A stretch of 5,390 nt of DNA from Rhodoferax sp. OV413 (lineage in GTDB: Bacteria > Pseudomonadota > Gammaproteobacteria > Burkholderiales > Burkholderiaceae_C): NCBI GenBank assembly GCA_945861195.1, contig CAMATS010000191.1:1-5390 (forward strand), read 5' to 3'. The notes under the pieces are model-generated. The model did no database searches. It saw nothing but the letters and a program-made list of their open reading frames with translations, and was not told the DNA's origin. The translations under genes and the position numbers were made by a program. Positions 1 to 5,390 of this stretch are shown piece after piece; the first letter of the stretch is position 1, and each line of letters starts with the position of its first letter.

Positions 1-816
1 AGTGGCTCCGCTGTAATAGGCATAGCCGCGCAGGTCGGCCAGGTCAAAGCTCACCCTAACCCCCTCCACACGGTGAGCGAGCCACCTGAGCTCGGCCAGG
101 GCCTGGGCAATTAGGGGGCCGGCCGGAAGCAGTTTTTCGGCCTCAGTCAATACCTCAGCGCCGCCATAGAGTTGGGGCAGGGCCAGCAAGCCGCGTCTGC
201 TGGCTGCGGGGGCATCGCGGGTCAGGAGTTTCAATTCGCTGAGGTCTTTGGCAGCCAGCGCGGCATGGATTTGGGACAGCCCGGTGGCTGACAGCGCCAT
301 ATCAGCCGTCAAGGCGCGCACGATGCGGGCGTCGGCCATATCGACCGCCAAGGCCTGCGCCTTCACCGCGCTCAAACCGGCAAGAGCCAATGACAGCACC
401 TCGAGGTCGGCCTCCAGGCCGGCGTGCCCGTAGATTTCAGCGCCCAATTGCAAAGGCTCCCGGGTGGCATGCGGTCCGCCCGGCCGGGTGTGCAAGACCG
501 GGCCGCAATAGCAAAGGCGGGTAACGCCTCGGCGGTTGAGCAGGTGGGCGTCGATTCGGACCACCTGCGGGGTACTGTCTGCGCGCAGGCCCAACATGCG
601 CCCGGAGAGCTGATCGACCAGTTTGAAGGTTTGCAAGTCGAGCGCGCTGGCAGCACCGCTGAGCAGGGATTCCAGGTGCTCGAGCAACGGCGGTATAACC
701 AGCTCATAGCCATAGCAACGCGCCATGTCCAGCAATTCCCGGCGGAGTTCTTCGATGTGCCGCGCTTCGGACGGCAGTACATCGGCAATGTGATCCGGCA
801 GGACCCAGGCGGACAT
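1..816 (-). CDS. hisZ: ATP phosphoribosyltransferase regulatory subunit HisZ (3' end missing)
   Basis: HisZ is a catalytically inactive paralogue of histidyl-tRNA synthetase. It pairs with the short form of HisG to make active ATP phosphoribosyltransferase, the first and histidine-inhibited step of histidine biosynthesis in the cytoplasm. The frame is open from ATG 816 to the window edge: 272 residues with no stop, against roughly 380-390 usual for the family, so about the last quarter lies outside. Visible landmarks are the N-terminal MSAWVLPDHIADVLPSEARH, a class II synthetase-like core with GLRADSTPQVVRI (about 76-88), RPGGPHATREPLQLGAEIYG (111-130, motif 2 region), and DLADLRGYAYYSG (258-270), matching the histidine-binding DL-GY-Y-SG signature. 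ATG 816 is chosen because family homology starts there. It has no clear Shine-Dalgarno sequence, and an in-frame stop lies at 877-879. HisRS is an alternative, but the missing anticodon-domain context and the operon position favour HisZ. Confidence 0.93.
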   Translation of the reverse strand, partial: MSAWVLPDHIADVLPSEARHIEELRRELLDMARCYGYELVIPPLLEHLESLLSGAASALDLQTFKLVDQLSGRMLGLRADSTPQVVRIDAHLLNRRGVTRLCYCGPVLHTRPGGPHATREPLQLGAEIYGHAGLEADLEVLSLALAGLSAVKAQALAVDMADARIVRALTADMALSATGLSQIHAALAAKDLSELKLLTRDAPAASRRGLLALPQLYGGAEVLTEAEKLLPAGPLIAQALAELRWLAHRVEGVRVSFDLADLRGYAYYSGAT

Positions 817-834
817 GAATAGGCAGTGAGGCAG

Positions 835-857
835 TTGAAAGCCCGATTTTACCGGGC
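835..857 (-). terminator. Weak hairpin plus short U tract before hisZ (possible terminator or attenuator)
   Basis: On the minus strand GCCCG (853-857) and CGGGC (841-845) can pair as a 5 bp GC-rich stem, extendable by one G-U pair to leave a five-base loop (UAAAA). It is followed by UUUC. It lies between the DUF2065 gene and hisZ, 24 bases upstream of the hisZ ATG. The stem is short and the U run is only three long, so complete termination is unlikely. Partial termination, a processing site or chance are all possible. Confidence 0.3.
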
Positions 858-875
858 GCAACAGGAGCCCAAGGC

Positions 876-894
876 TTCAGCCCGGGACGCTGAA
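876..894 (-). other. Second small hairpin in the DUF2065-hisZ gap
   Basis: TTCAGC (889-894 read on the minus strand) pairs with GCTGAA (876-881) around a seven-base loop, just downstream of the DUF2065 stop. No U tract follows it, so it is not a canonical terminator. With the hairpin at 841-857 it makes the 86-base gap potentially structured. It may protect the 3' end of the upstream hfl message or may be chance. Confidence 0.25.
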
Positions 895-902
895 AGAGCC
901 GG

Positions 903-1091
903 TCATGCAAACCACCATATCAACAGACACCCCGACAGGACGCTGCACATACCGAAGAACCGCAATTGCCCGTCTTTTAGGAGCAACATTTGGGTGAACA
1001 TGCGCCGCCAACCGGCAGGCGAAAGCATAGGAAACAGGCCCTCAAGCACCAGCACCAGGCCCAGCGCCAGCCAAAAAACATCTTCGCCCAA
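903..1091 (-). CDS. DUF2065 family small membrane protein (YjeT-like)
   Basis: This is a 62-residue protein of unknown function. Two hydrophobic helices are visible, about residues 5-23 (VFWLALGLVLVLEGLFPML) and 44-61 (RFFGMCSVLSGCLLIWWF). They are joined by a short basic segment with PAGWRRMF (25-32), a layout matching the DUF2065 family that includes E. coli YjeT. The YjeT gene also follows hflC there. The start is TTG at 1089-1091, three bases after the hflC stop. The hflC amber codon is itself the in-frame stop upstream, so no earlier start exists, and no later one keeps helix 1 intact. No good ribosome binding site is seen, so translation probably depends on coupling to hflC. Its place suggests, but does not prove, a role next to HflK, HflC and FtsH in the inner membrane. 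Confidence 0.88.
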   Translation of the reverse strand: MGEDVFWLALGLVLVLEGLFPMLSPAGWRRMFTQMLLLKDGQLRFFGMCSVLSGCLLIWWFA

Positions 1092-1094
1092 AGT

Positions 1095-2006
1095 CTACTT
1101 TGTCGGGTTTGGAGAGGCTGGCAAGGCGCCCACAGCACCGCGGAAAACCTTGAAAAATTCCGAGGATGCCGGGTCGACGACCATGACATCGCTTTTTTTG
1201 CCCAAACTGGCCTTGTAGGCATCCAGGCTACGGTAAAACTGGGCGAACTGAGGGTCACGCCCGAAAGATTCGGCGTAAATGCGCGATGCCTCGGCATCGC
1301 CTTCGCCCTTGATTTTTTGCGCATCCCGGTAAGCGTTGGCCACCGCTACCTCACGTTGCCGGTCTGCATCGGCGCGGATCTTTTCGCCTTCAGCACCCCC
1401 GGTAGAGCGCAGTTCGTTGGCAACCCGCTTGCGCTCGGCCTCCATACGCCGGTAAACCGACTCGGTGATCGCCTCCACATAGTCGACCCGGGTGATGCGC
1501 ACATCCACCACATCAACACCCCAGGGTTTCTCGCCGCGCACTTTCTCGAGCACTTCACGCTTGACGTCGGCCATCAGGGCCTCGCGCTTGAGTGACAGCA
1601 ACTCTTTGACCGTGCGTTTGTTGATCTCTTCCTGAAAGGCATTGCGGACCACGCGGTTTAGCTGGCTGGCACCAGCGGCTTCATTAGTACCCACATTGCG
1701 GATGTATTGGGATGGCTCGGAAATTCGCCACCGCACATACCAGTCAATCACCACCCGCTGTTTCTCGGCCGTCAGCATGGGCTCGGTGTCGGTGCTGTCC
1801 AAGGTGAGCAGGCGCTTGTCGATATAGACAATATTTTGCAAGGGTGGCGGCAGCTTGAAATTCAGGCCGGGCTCGGTGATCACATCCTTGATCTGACCCA
1901 GCGAATAGACCACGCCAAACTGGCGCTGATCGACCACAAACAGCATCGAACTCGCCAGGCCCAGAAGCACCAGCAGCGACGCAAGAATAAATCCCAGACG
2001 GTTCAT
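1095..2006 (-). CDS. hflC: FtsH protease modulator HflC (SPFH/band 7 protein)
   Basis: HflC assembles with HflK into a large periplasmic cage around the membrane protease FtsH and modulates which membrane and cytoplasmic substrates it degrades. The 303-residue protein has one N-terminal membrane anchor (about residues 5-25), leaving the bulk in the periplasm. An SPFH/band 7 domain follows (VVDQRQFGVVYSLGQIKDV from 24, through the DVRITRVDY stretch at 168-176). Next comes a charged coiled-coil-like helix with the family hallmark ERKRVANELRSTGGAEGEKI (191-210), and then SSEFFKVF near the C-terminus. E. coli HflC is about 334 residues, so this one is slightly short but appears complete. ATG 2006 has an AGGAG six bases upstream that overlaps the hflK stop, which fits translational coupling in an hflX-hflK-hflC operon. 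An A7 tract encodes K270-K271. Confidence 0.97.
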   Translation of the reverse strand: MNRLGFILASLLVLLGLASSMLFVVDQRQFGVVYSLGQIKDVITEPGLNFKLPPPLQNIVYIDKRLLTLDSTDTEPMLTAEKQRVVIDWYVRWRISEPSQYIRNVGTNEAAGASQLNRVVRNAFQEEINKRTVKELLSLKREALMADVKREVLEKVRGEKPWGVDVVDVRITRVDYVEAITESVYRRMEAERKRVANELRSTGGAEGEKIRADADRQREVAVANAYRDAQKIKGEGDAEASRIYAESFGRDPQFAQFYRSLDAYKASLGKKSDVMVVDPASSEFFKVFRGAVGALPASPNPTK

Positions 2007-2012
2007 ATCAGG

Positions 2013-2017
2013 CTCCT
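2013..2017 (-). promoter_or_regulatory. hflC ribosome binding site overlapping the hflK stop
   Basis: AGGAG lies six bases before the hflC ATG (2004-2006). It shares bases with the hflK amber stop (2016-2018), so ribosomes finishing hflK sit on the hflC initiation site. This supports ATG 2006 as the hflC start and fits balanced synthesis of the two cage subunits. Confidence 0.8.
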
Positions 2018-3419
2018 AACGGGAATCACGGTCACGCGACCGGGTGGTATCTCGGCCACGGGCTTCGGCCGGTGCGGCGGGTGCGGCATTGCCAGGGGCA
2101 GCGGGAGGCGCCATCGCAGGGGGCGCTACCTCGGCCACGCCGGAGCCGTTCTGCGCCGACATTTGCATGATTTTTTCAAGCGGCAGGTACAAGAGATTAC
2201 CCCCCTGCCGGGAGTCAACCATGACCTTGGTGGCGTTGGCATAGACTTGCTGCATGGTGTCGAGGTACATCCGGTCGCGCGTGACCTGCGGGGCCTTCTG
2301 GTACTCGGTCAAGACCGAACGAAATCGCTGAGAATCACCCTGGGCCTGGGAGACGATGCGCGACTTGTAGGCATCGGCCTCTTCTTTGAGTCGCGAGGCC
2401 GAGCCCACAGCCCGCGGAACCACGTCATTGGCATAGGCCTGGGCTTCATTTTTCGCGCGTTCACGCTCTTGCCCGGCTTTCAGGACATCGTCAAAAGCGG
2501 CTTGCACCTGCTCCGGGGGGCGAACGCCGCCCTGCTGAAGGTTGATACCCACCACCTCAATACCGACTTTGTAGCGGTCCAGTATTTTTTGCATCAGCGC
2601 GCGTACTCGCGGCCCAATCTGGTCGCGCTCTTCGGACAGGGCACTGTCCATACGCATCTTGCCGACCACCTCGCGCACCGAGGACTCAGCAGCCTGCACC
2701 ACCGCGTCAGCCGGGTTTTTACTCTCAAACAAGTAGGCGCGAGCGTCGCTGAGCCGGTACTGCACCGCGAACTTGATTTCAACAATGTTTTCATCCTCTG
2801 TCAGCATGGCCGATTCGCGCAGGCCGGTGGCCTTGATGACGGTGTCGCGTCCAACATCAACCGAGCGGATTTGGGTCACGAAAATCATCTCGTGCCGCTG
2901 TATCGGATAAGGCAGACGCCAGTTAAAACCAGCCAGTGCCGTGGACTTGTAGCGCCCGAATTGCGTGATGACAGCCTGCTGACCCTCTTCAACAATGAAG
3001 AAGCCCGTCGCCAACCAGATCAAAGAGGCAGCGCCCGCCAACAGAGCCACACCGATGCCAGCTTGCTTCATGTCGGGCTGAAATCCGCCACCACCACCAC
3101 CACCGCCATTGAAAGGCCCCCCCGCACCGCCTCGCCCACCCGACTTTGCACCGCCGAACATACCTCCGAGCTTGCGGTTGAAATCTCTCCAAAGCTCATC
3201 GAGGTCAGGCGGCGTGGCGTTCTGACGCGGCTTGGGCGGTCGATCATTGCCGGTGGGCGGTGTTGGCTCCGGTGGCGGCGACTCTGGGCGCCCAGGCCCA
3301 CCCGCACCCTCGGCGGGCTTGTCATCACCGCGCCCCCAACGCGAGTCATTCAGGTTGAACATACCCCGAATTTTTTTAGGAATGGTCGGCCAAGATATGG
3401 CGCGCAAATAGAGTTTCAT
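2016..3419 (-). CDS. hflK: FtsH protease modulator HflK (SPFH/band 7 protein)
   Basis: HflK is the larger partner of HflC in the cage that encloses and regulates FtsH. The 467 residues show a cytoplasmic N-terminus with the family motif MFNLNDSRWGRG (20-31), a Pro/Gly-rich linker ending in eight glycines (105-112), and one membrane helix (about 119-142). The periplasmic SPFH domain starts at FIVEEGQQAVITQFGRY (141-157) and continues through VGINLQQGGVRPPEQVQAAF (290-309). A long charged helix (about 310-365) and LLYLPLEKIMQM (409-420) follow. The C-terminal tail is Ala/Pro-rich, then Arg/Asp/Ser-rich (454-467). The start at 3419 overlaps the hflX stop as ATGA, implying coupling. ATG 3362 (M20), directly before the conserved motif, is an alternative, but its upstream sequence is also a poor ribosome site. 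E. coli HflK is about 419 residues; the extra length lies in the low-complexity ends. Confidence 0.96.
   Translation of the reverse strand: MKLYLRAISWPTIPKKIRGMFNLNDSRWGRGDDKPAEGAGGPGRPESPPPEPTPPTGNDRPPKPRQNATPPDLDELWRDFNRKLGGMFGGAKSGGRGGAGGPFNGGGGGGGGFQPDMKQAGIGVALLAGAASLIWLATGFFIVEEGQQAVITQFGRYKSTALAGFNWRLPYPIQRHEMIFVTQIRSVDVGRDTVIKATGLRESAMLTEDENIVEIKFAVQYRLSDARAYLFESKNPADAVVQAAESSVREVVGKMRMDSALSEERDQIGPRVRALMQKILDRYKVGIEVVGINLQQGGVRPPEQVQAAFDDVLKAGQERERAKNEAQAYANDVVPRAVGSASRLKEEADAYKSRIVSQAQGDSQRFRSVLTEYQKAPQVTRDRMYLDTMQQVYANATKVMVDSRQGGNLLYLPLEKIMQMSAQNGSGVAEVAPPAMAPPAAPGNAAPAAPAEARGRDTTRSRDRDSR
3090..3104 (-). repeat. GGT x5 trinucleotide tract inside hflK
   Basis: Five consecutive GGT codons encode G106-G110, flanked by GGC and GGC-GGA to give eight glycines just before the HflK membrane helix. 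It is a short in-frame microsatellite. Slippage by one unit would change linker length without breaking the frame. Confidence 0.85.
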
Positions 3420-4636
3420 CGCAAGATTCCAGTACTAAGTTGCCCGATTGTGCCCAAATGAACGACCTCCCCTTCATCTGGAAGGGAATACATCCCATCC
3501 GGCTCGGCAGCGCCAACCCGGTGCACCCGCCCGGCTAGGTAAGCGCGCAGCGCCGGCAGACCCTCGCCTTGCTTGGCGCTGACAAAGATACGCGGTGTTT
3601 GCCGGTCCGCCACAGCAAACCAATCCTGCATCAGCAGCGGCCTCCGGTCAGGATCCAGCGCATCGAGTTTGTTGAAGACCAGCAATTGCGGTATGTCGGC
3701 CGCGCCGATGTCAGCCAGCACCCGCTGGACTTCGGTCATCTGCTCCAGCCAGTTCGGACTTGCAGCGTCCACCACATGCAGCAGCAGATCAGCATCCACC
3801 GCCTCTTGCAGGGTGGCTTGGAACGCGTCGACCAAGCTGTGCGGCAGGTCCCGGATGAAGCCCACCGTGTCAGACAGAGACACCGAGCGGCCAGCCTCGC
3901 CCAAATACAGCTGCCGGGTGCTGGTATCAAGTGTGGCGAACAGCTGGTCAGCCGCATAGGCCCGGGCTTTCACCAGCGCATTGAAGAGAGTCGATTTGCC
4001 GGCGTTGGTATAACCGACGAGCGATATATTGAAGGCATTTCTCCGTTCACGTTGACGCCGCTGGGTCTGACGCTGGCGCTTGACCTTGATCAAACGCTCC
4101 TTGATTTTTTTGATGCTCTCGCCAATCATGCGTCGGTCAAGTTCGATTTGGGTTTCACCCGGGCCGCCGCGCAAACCAATGCCGCCACTTTGGCGCTCCA
4201 AGTGCGACCAGCGGCGCACCAGCCGCGTGCTGATGTACTGTTGGCGAGCGAGTTCGACCTGCAGCTTGCCCTCATGGCTTTGTGCCCGCTGGCCAAAGAT
4301 CTCCAGGATCAGCAGGGTACGGTCGTTGACCGGCAGTTCCAGGTGACGCTCTAAATTGCGTTGTTGCGCCGGACTCAGACTTTGGTCGAACAAGATTTCG
4401 ACCGCGCCGAGCTGGTTGGCAAGTATTTTGATCTCGTCGGCCTTACCGCTGCCAACGAACAAAGCAGCATCTGGCGCCCGGCGCTTGCAGGTGAGGCGCG
4501 CCACCGGCTGCAGGCCCGCGGTTTGGGCCAGCAAACCCAATTCTTCCAGCGCGCCATCAAAATTGGGAAGGCCAAAATCCACCCCTACGAGCAGTGCCGC
4601 TGCGGGCTGGCGTTCAGGCGGCAGCAGGTGAGTCAC
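3416..4636 (-). CDS. hflX: Ribosome-splitting GTPase HflX
   Basis: HflX is a cytoplasmic GTPase of the Obg-HflX superfamily that binds the 50S subunit and splits stalled or hibernating 70S ribosomes, notably under heat stress. The 406 residues (E. coli about 426) show the HflX N-terminal domain with ALLVGVDFG (14-22), a helical segment, and the glycine-rich linker GGIGLRGGPGETQIELDRR (151-169). A basic helix rich in Lys, Arg and Gln (about 176-199) precedes the GTPase domain. That domain carries G1 GYTNAGKS (208-215), G3 DTVGF (256-260), G4 NKLD (322-325) and G5 SAK (353-355), so all nucleotide-binding motifs look intact. The GTG start at 4636 overlaps the end of hfq by 23 bases. An in-frame stop sits at 4655-4657, and later starts would cut into conserved sequence. 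The SD-like GAGG abuts the GTG, so initiation probably relies on hfq translation. The stop overlaps hflK as ATGA. Confidence 0.96.
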   Translation of the reverse strand: MTHLLPPERQPAAALLVGVDFGLPNFDGALEELGLLAQTAGLQPVARLTCKRRAPDAALFVGSGKADEIKILANQLGAVEILFDQSLSPAQQRNLERHLELPVNDRTLLILEIFGQRAQSHEGKLQVELARQQYISTRLVRRWSHLERQSGGIGLRGGPGETQIELDRRMIGESIKKIKERLIKVKRQRQTQRRQRERRNAFNISLVGYTNAGKSTLFNALVKARAYAADQLFATLDTSTRQLYLGEAGRSVSLSDTVGFIRDLPHSLVDAFQATLQEAVDADLLLHVVDAASPNWLEQMTEVQRVLADIGAADIPQLLVFNKLDALDPDRRPLLMQDWFAVADRQTPRIFVSAKQGEGLPALRAYLAGRVHRVGAAEPDGMYSLPDEGEVVHLGTIGQLSTGILR

Positions 4637-4862
4637 CCTCGCCAGTAGAAAAATTCACAGCTCGCCCCGGCACAATGGTTGAGATGGCATGTTTGTAAAC
4701 CATTTGGGTCACGGTGTTGCGCAGCAGCACGACATACTGGTCAAAAGATTCAATCTGGCCCTGCAGCTTGATGCCGTTTACCAGGTAAATGGCGACCGGC
4801 ACATGCTCGCGCCGAAGTGCGTTTAGGAACGGGTCTTGAAGTAACTGACCTTTGTTGTTCAC
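4614..4862 (-). CDS. hfq: RNA chaperone Hfq
   Basis: Hfq is the hexameric Sm-like chaperone that stabilises small RNAs and pairs them with target mRNAs. The 82-residue protein contains the full Sm fold. Q9, F43-equivalent Y43 and Y56-K57-H58 (YKHAI) mark the proximal U-binding face. NGIKLQGQIESFDQ (29-42) forms Sm1, and V-TQMVYKHAISTIVP forms Sm2. The rim patch reads R17-R18-E19-H20, with His where E. coli has R19, a change I recall from other betaproteobacterial Hfq proteins such as Neisseria. The tail after the core is short (VNFSTGEGDSPAAA) compared with the roughly 35-residue tail of the 102-residue E. coli protein. The start codon is GTG at 4860-4862, backed by a strong GGAGG five bases upstream. 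It follows der by 108 bases and overlaps hflX, so it likely heads the hfq-hflX-hflK-hflC message. Confidence 0.98.
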   Translation of the reverse strand: MNNKGQLLQDPFLNALRREHVPVAIYLVNGIKLQGQIESFDQYVVLLRNTVTQMVYKHAISTIVPGRAVNFSTGEGDSPAAA

Positions 4863-4867
4863 GATAT

Positions 4868-4872
4868 CCTCC
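4868..4872 (-). promoter_or_regulatory. hfq ribosome binding site deciding a GTG start
   Basis: GGAGG stands five bases upstream of GTG 4860-4862, the best Shine-Dalgarno sequence in the window. It fixes the hfq start at GTG, giving an N-terminus of MNNKGQLLQDPF that aligns with known Hfq proteins. The rest of the der-hfq gap (4873-4970) shows no convincing sigma-70 promoter pair and no terminator hairpin with a U tract. Whether hfq is co-transcribed with der cannot be told from sequence. Confidence 0.85.
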
Positions 4873-4970
4873 GTGTTCGAAATGTTGAGGGGGCAGACGA
4901 TAACACAGGGCTAACAAGCCACGTCCGCGGCAAGGACTTGGGTTTGTTGAAGCATTTGCGGGTCTGGGTA

Positions 4971-5390
4971 CTAGCGCGAAGTTTTATCAACAAAAGGGTT
5001 GCTGGCGGTTTTGAGCTCGATCCGCAAAGGCGTGCCTACCAGGTCAAATTGCTTGCGAAAACGCCCCTCCAGGTAGCGCTTGTAGGTGTCGGTGACATGC
5101 TCCAACGAGTTGCCGTGGATGACGATCACCGGGGGGTTCATGCCCCCCTGATGGGCATAGCGCAGTTTGGGACGGTACATGCCGGAGCGCTTCGGGCTTT
5201 GGAACTGCACCGCTTCGAGCAGCAAACGGGTCAGCACTGGTGTGGTCATTTTGCAGTTGGCGGCCTTGTGGGCCTGGGCGATGGAGGTCCAACGCGGCCC
5301 CAAACCCTGGCGTTTTTGCGCCGAGATCAAATGCATGGCCGCAAATTTCAAAAACGGCAGGCGGGTCTCGATGGACCGCCTGACCAATTC
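4971..5390 (-). CDS. der: Ribosome-assembly GTPase Der (EngA), C-terminal part
   Basis: Der is an essential tandem-domain GTPase that acts in maturation of the 50S ribosomal subunit. Only the last 139 codons are in the window, entering in frame at the edge, so both start and most of the two G domains lie outside. What remains is the end of the second GTPase domain, with the G5-like ISA of MHLISAQKRQGLGPRW, followed by the C-terminal KH-like domain. That domain has TTPVLTRLLLEAVQFQSPKR, PKLRYAHQGGMNPPVIVIHG and a terminal GTPLRIELKTASNPF, the typical Der ending. It stops at TAG 4971-4973. The first in-frame start-like codon in the window (TTG at 5387) is internal, not a true start. A der gene upstream of hfq is a known betaproteobacterial arrangement, unlike E. 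coli, where miaA precedes hfq. Confidence 0.96.
   Translation of the reverse strand, partial: ELVRRSIETRLPFLKFAAMHLISAQKRQGLGPRWTSIAQAHKAANCKMTTPVLTRLLLEAVQFQSPKRSGMYRPKLRYAHQGGMNPPVIVIHGNSLEHVTDTYKRYLEGRFRKQFDLVGTPLRIELKTASNPFVDKTSR

Noticed and set aside
372..822. Minus-strand (372-788) and plus-strand (424-822) frames over the hisZ region
   Set aside because: The hisZ frame runs open across the whole stretch with conserved motifs. The other two are out-of-frame or antisense shadows.
704..910. 68-codon minus-strand frame spanning the DUF2065-hisZ gap
   Set aside because: It overlaps both the end of DUF2065 and the start of hisZ in another frame, and its low-complexity product has no family resemblance. 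A leader peptide role for hisZ is not supported, as there is no His run.
990..1595. Plus-strand open frame of 201 codons opposite hflC and DUF2065
   Set aside because: It is antisense to clear genes, spans their junction and has no supporting motif.
1707..3461. A 584-codon open frame on the plus strand, antisense to hflK and the start of hflC
   Set aside because: It lies exactly opposite well-recognised genes. Its translation is rich in His, Arg, Gly and Leu with no recognisable domain, and it has no SD or codon pattern of its own. Long antisense frames are common opposite GC-rich genes.
3569..4354. Plus-strand open frame of 261 codons opposite hflX
   Set aside because: It is a shadow of hflX. 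The hflX frame has all GTPase motifs, and the antisense product resembles no family I recognise.
4863..4970. Possible hfq promoter in the der-hfq gap (TTGCCG, TGTTAT-like elements)
   Set aside because: No -35/-10 pair with acceptable spacing of 16-18 bases could be found, so calling a promoter would be guesswork.
1..5390. Mobile elements, CRISPR, toxin-antitoxin or defence genes
   Set aside because: No inverted-repeat ends, spaced direct repeats, transposase motifs or foreign-looking coding stretches were seen. The whole window is accounted for by conserved core genes.

Overview
The window looks like an ordinary chromosomal housekeeping segment of a betaproteobacterium. It is most likely from Burkholderiales, with a Comamonadaceae-like flavour. 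This rests on GC-rich coding sequence, the protein sequences themselves (Hfq with R-R-E-H at the rim and a short tail, HisZ starting MSAWVLPDHIADVLPSEARH), and the gene order der-hfq-hflX-hflK-hflC-DUF2065-hisZ. No database search was possible, so the genus is not assigned.

All seven genes lie on the minus strand, so transcription runs from high to low coordinates. Reading in that direction: the 3' part of der (4971-5390, cut by the window edge), a 108-base gap, hfq (4614-4862), hflX (3416-4636), hflK (2016-3419), hflC (1095-2006), a small DUF2065 membrane protein (903-1091), an 86-base gap with two small hairpins, and the 5' part of hisZ (1-816, cut by the window edge). From hfq to DUF2065 the genes are packed like one operon: hfq and hflX overlap by 23 bases, hflX and hflK by 4 (ATGA), hflK and hflC are 9 bases apart, and hflC and the DUF2065 gene are 3 bases apart. 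No intergenic stretch exceeds 108 bases.

The block combines RNA and ribosome control (Der in 50S assembly, Hfq as sRNA chaperone, HflX as ribosome-splitting GTPase) with membrane protein quality control (HflK and HflC, regulators of the FtsH protease), a small two-helix membrane protein of unknown function, and then histidine biosynthesis (HisZ). Three genes appear to use non-ATG starts: hfq GTG, hflX GTG, DUF2065 TTG.

I see no mobile element, CRISPR array, RNA gene, phage gene or foreign island, and no convincing new system. The points worth a second look are modest: the DUF2065 protein tied to HflKC and in the same frame as hflC behind one amber codon, the start-site choices, three A7 tracts in hflX, hflK and hflC, low-complexity ends on HflK, and the hairpins before hisZ.
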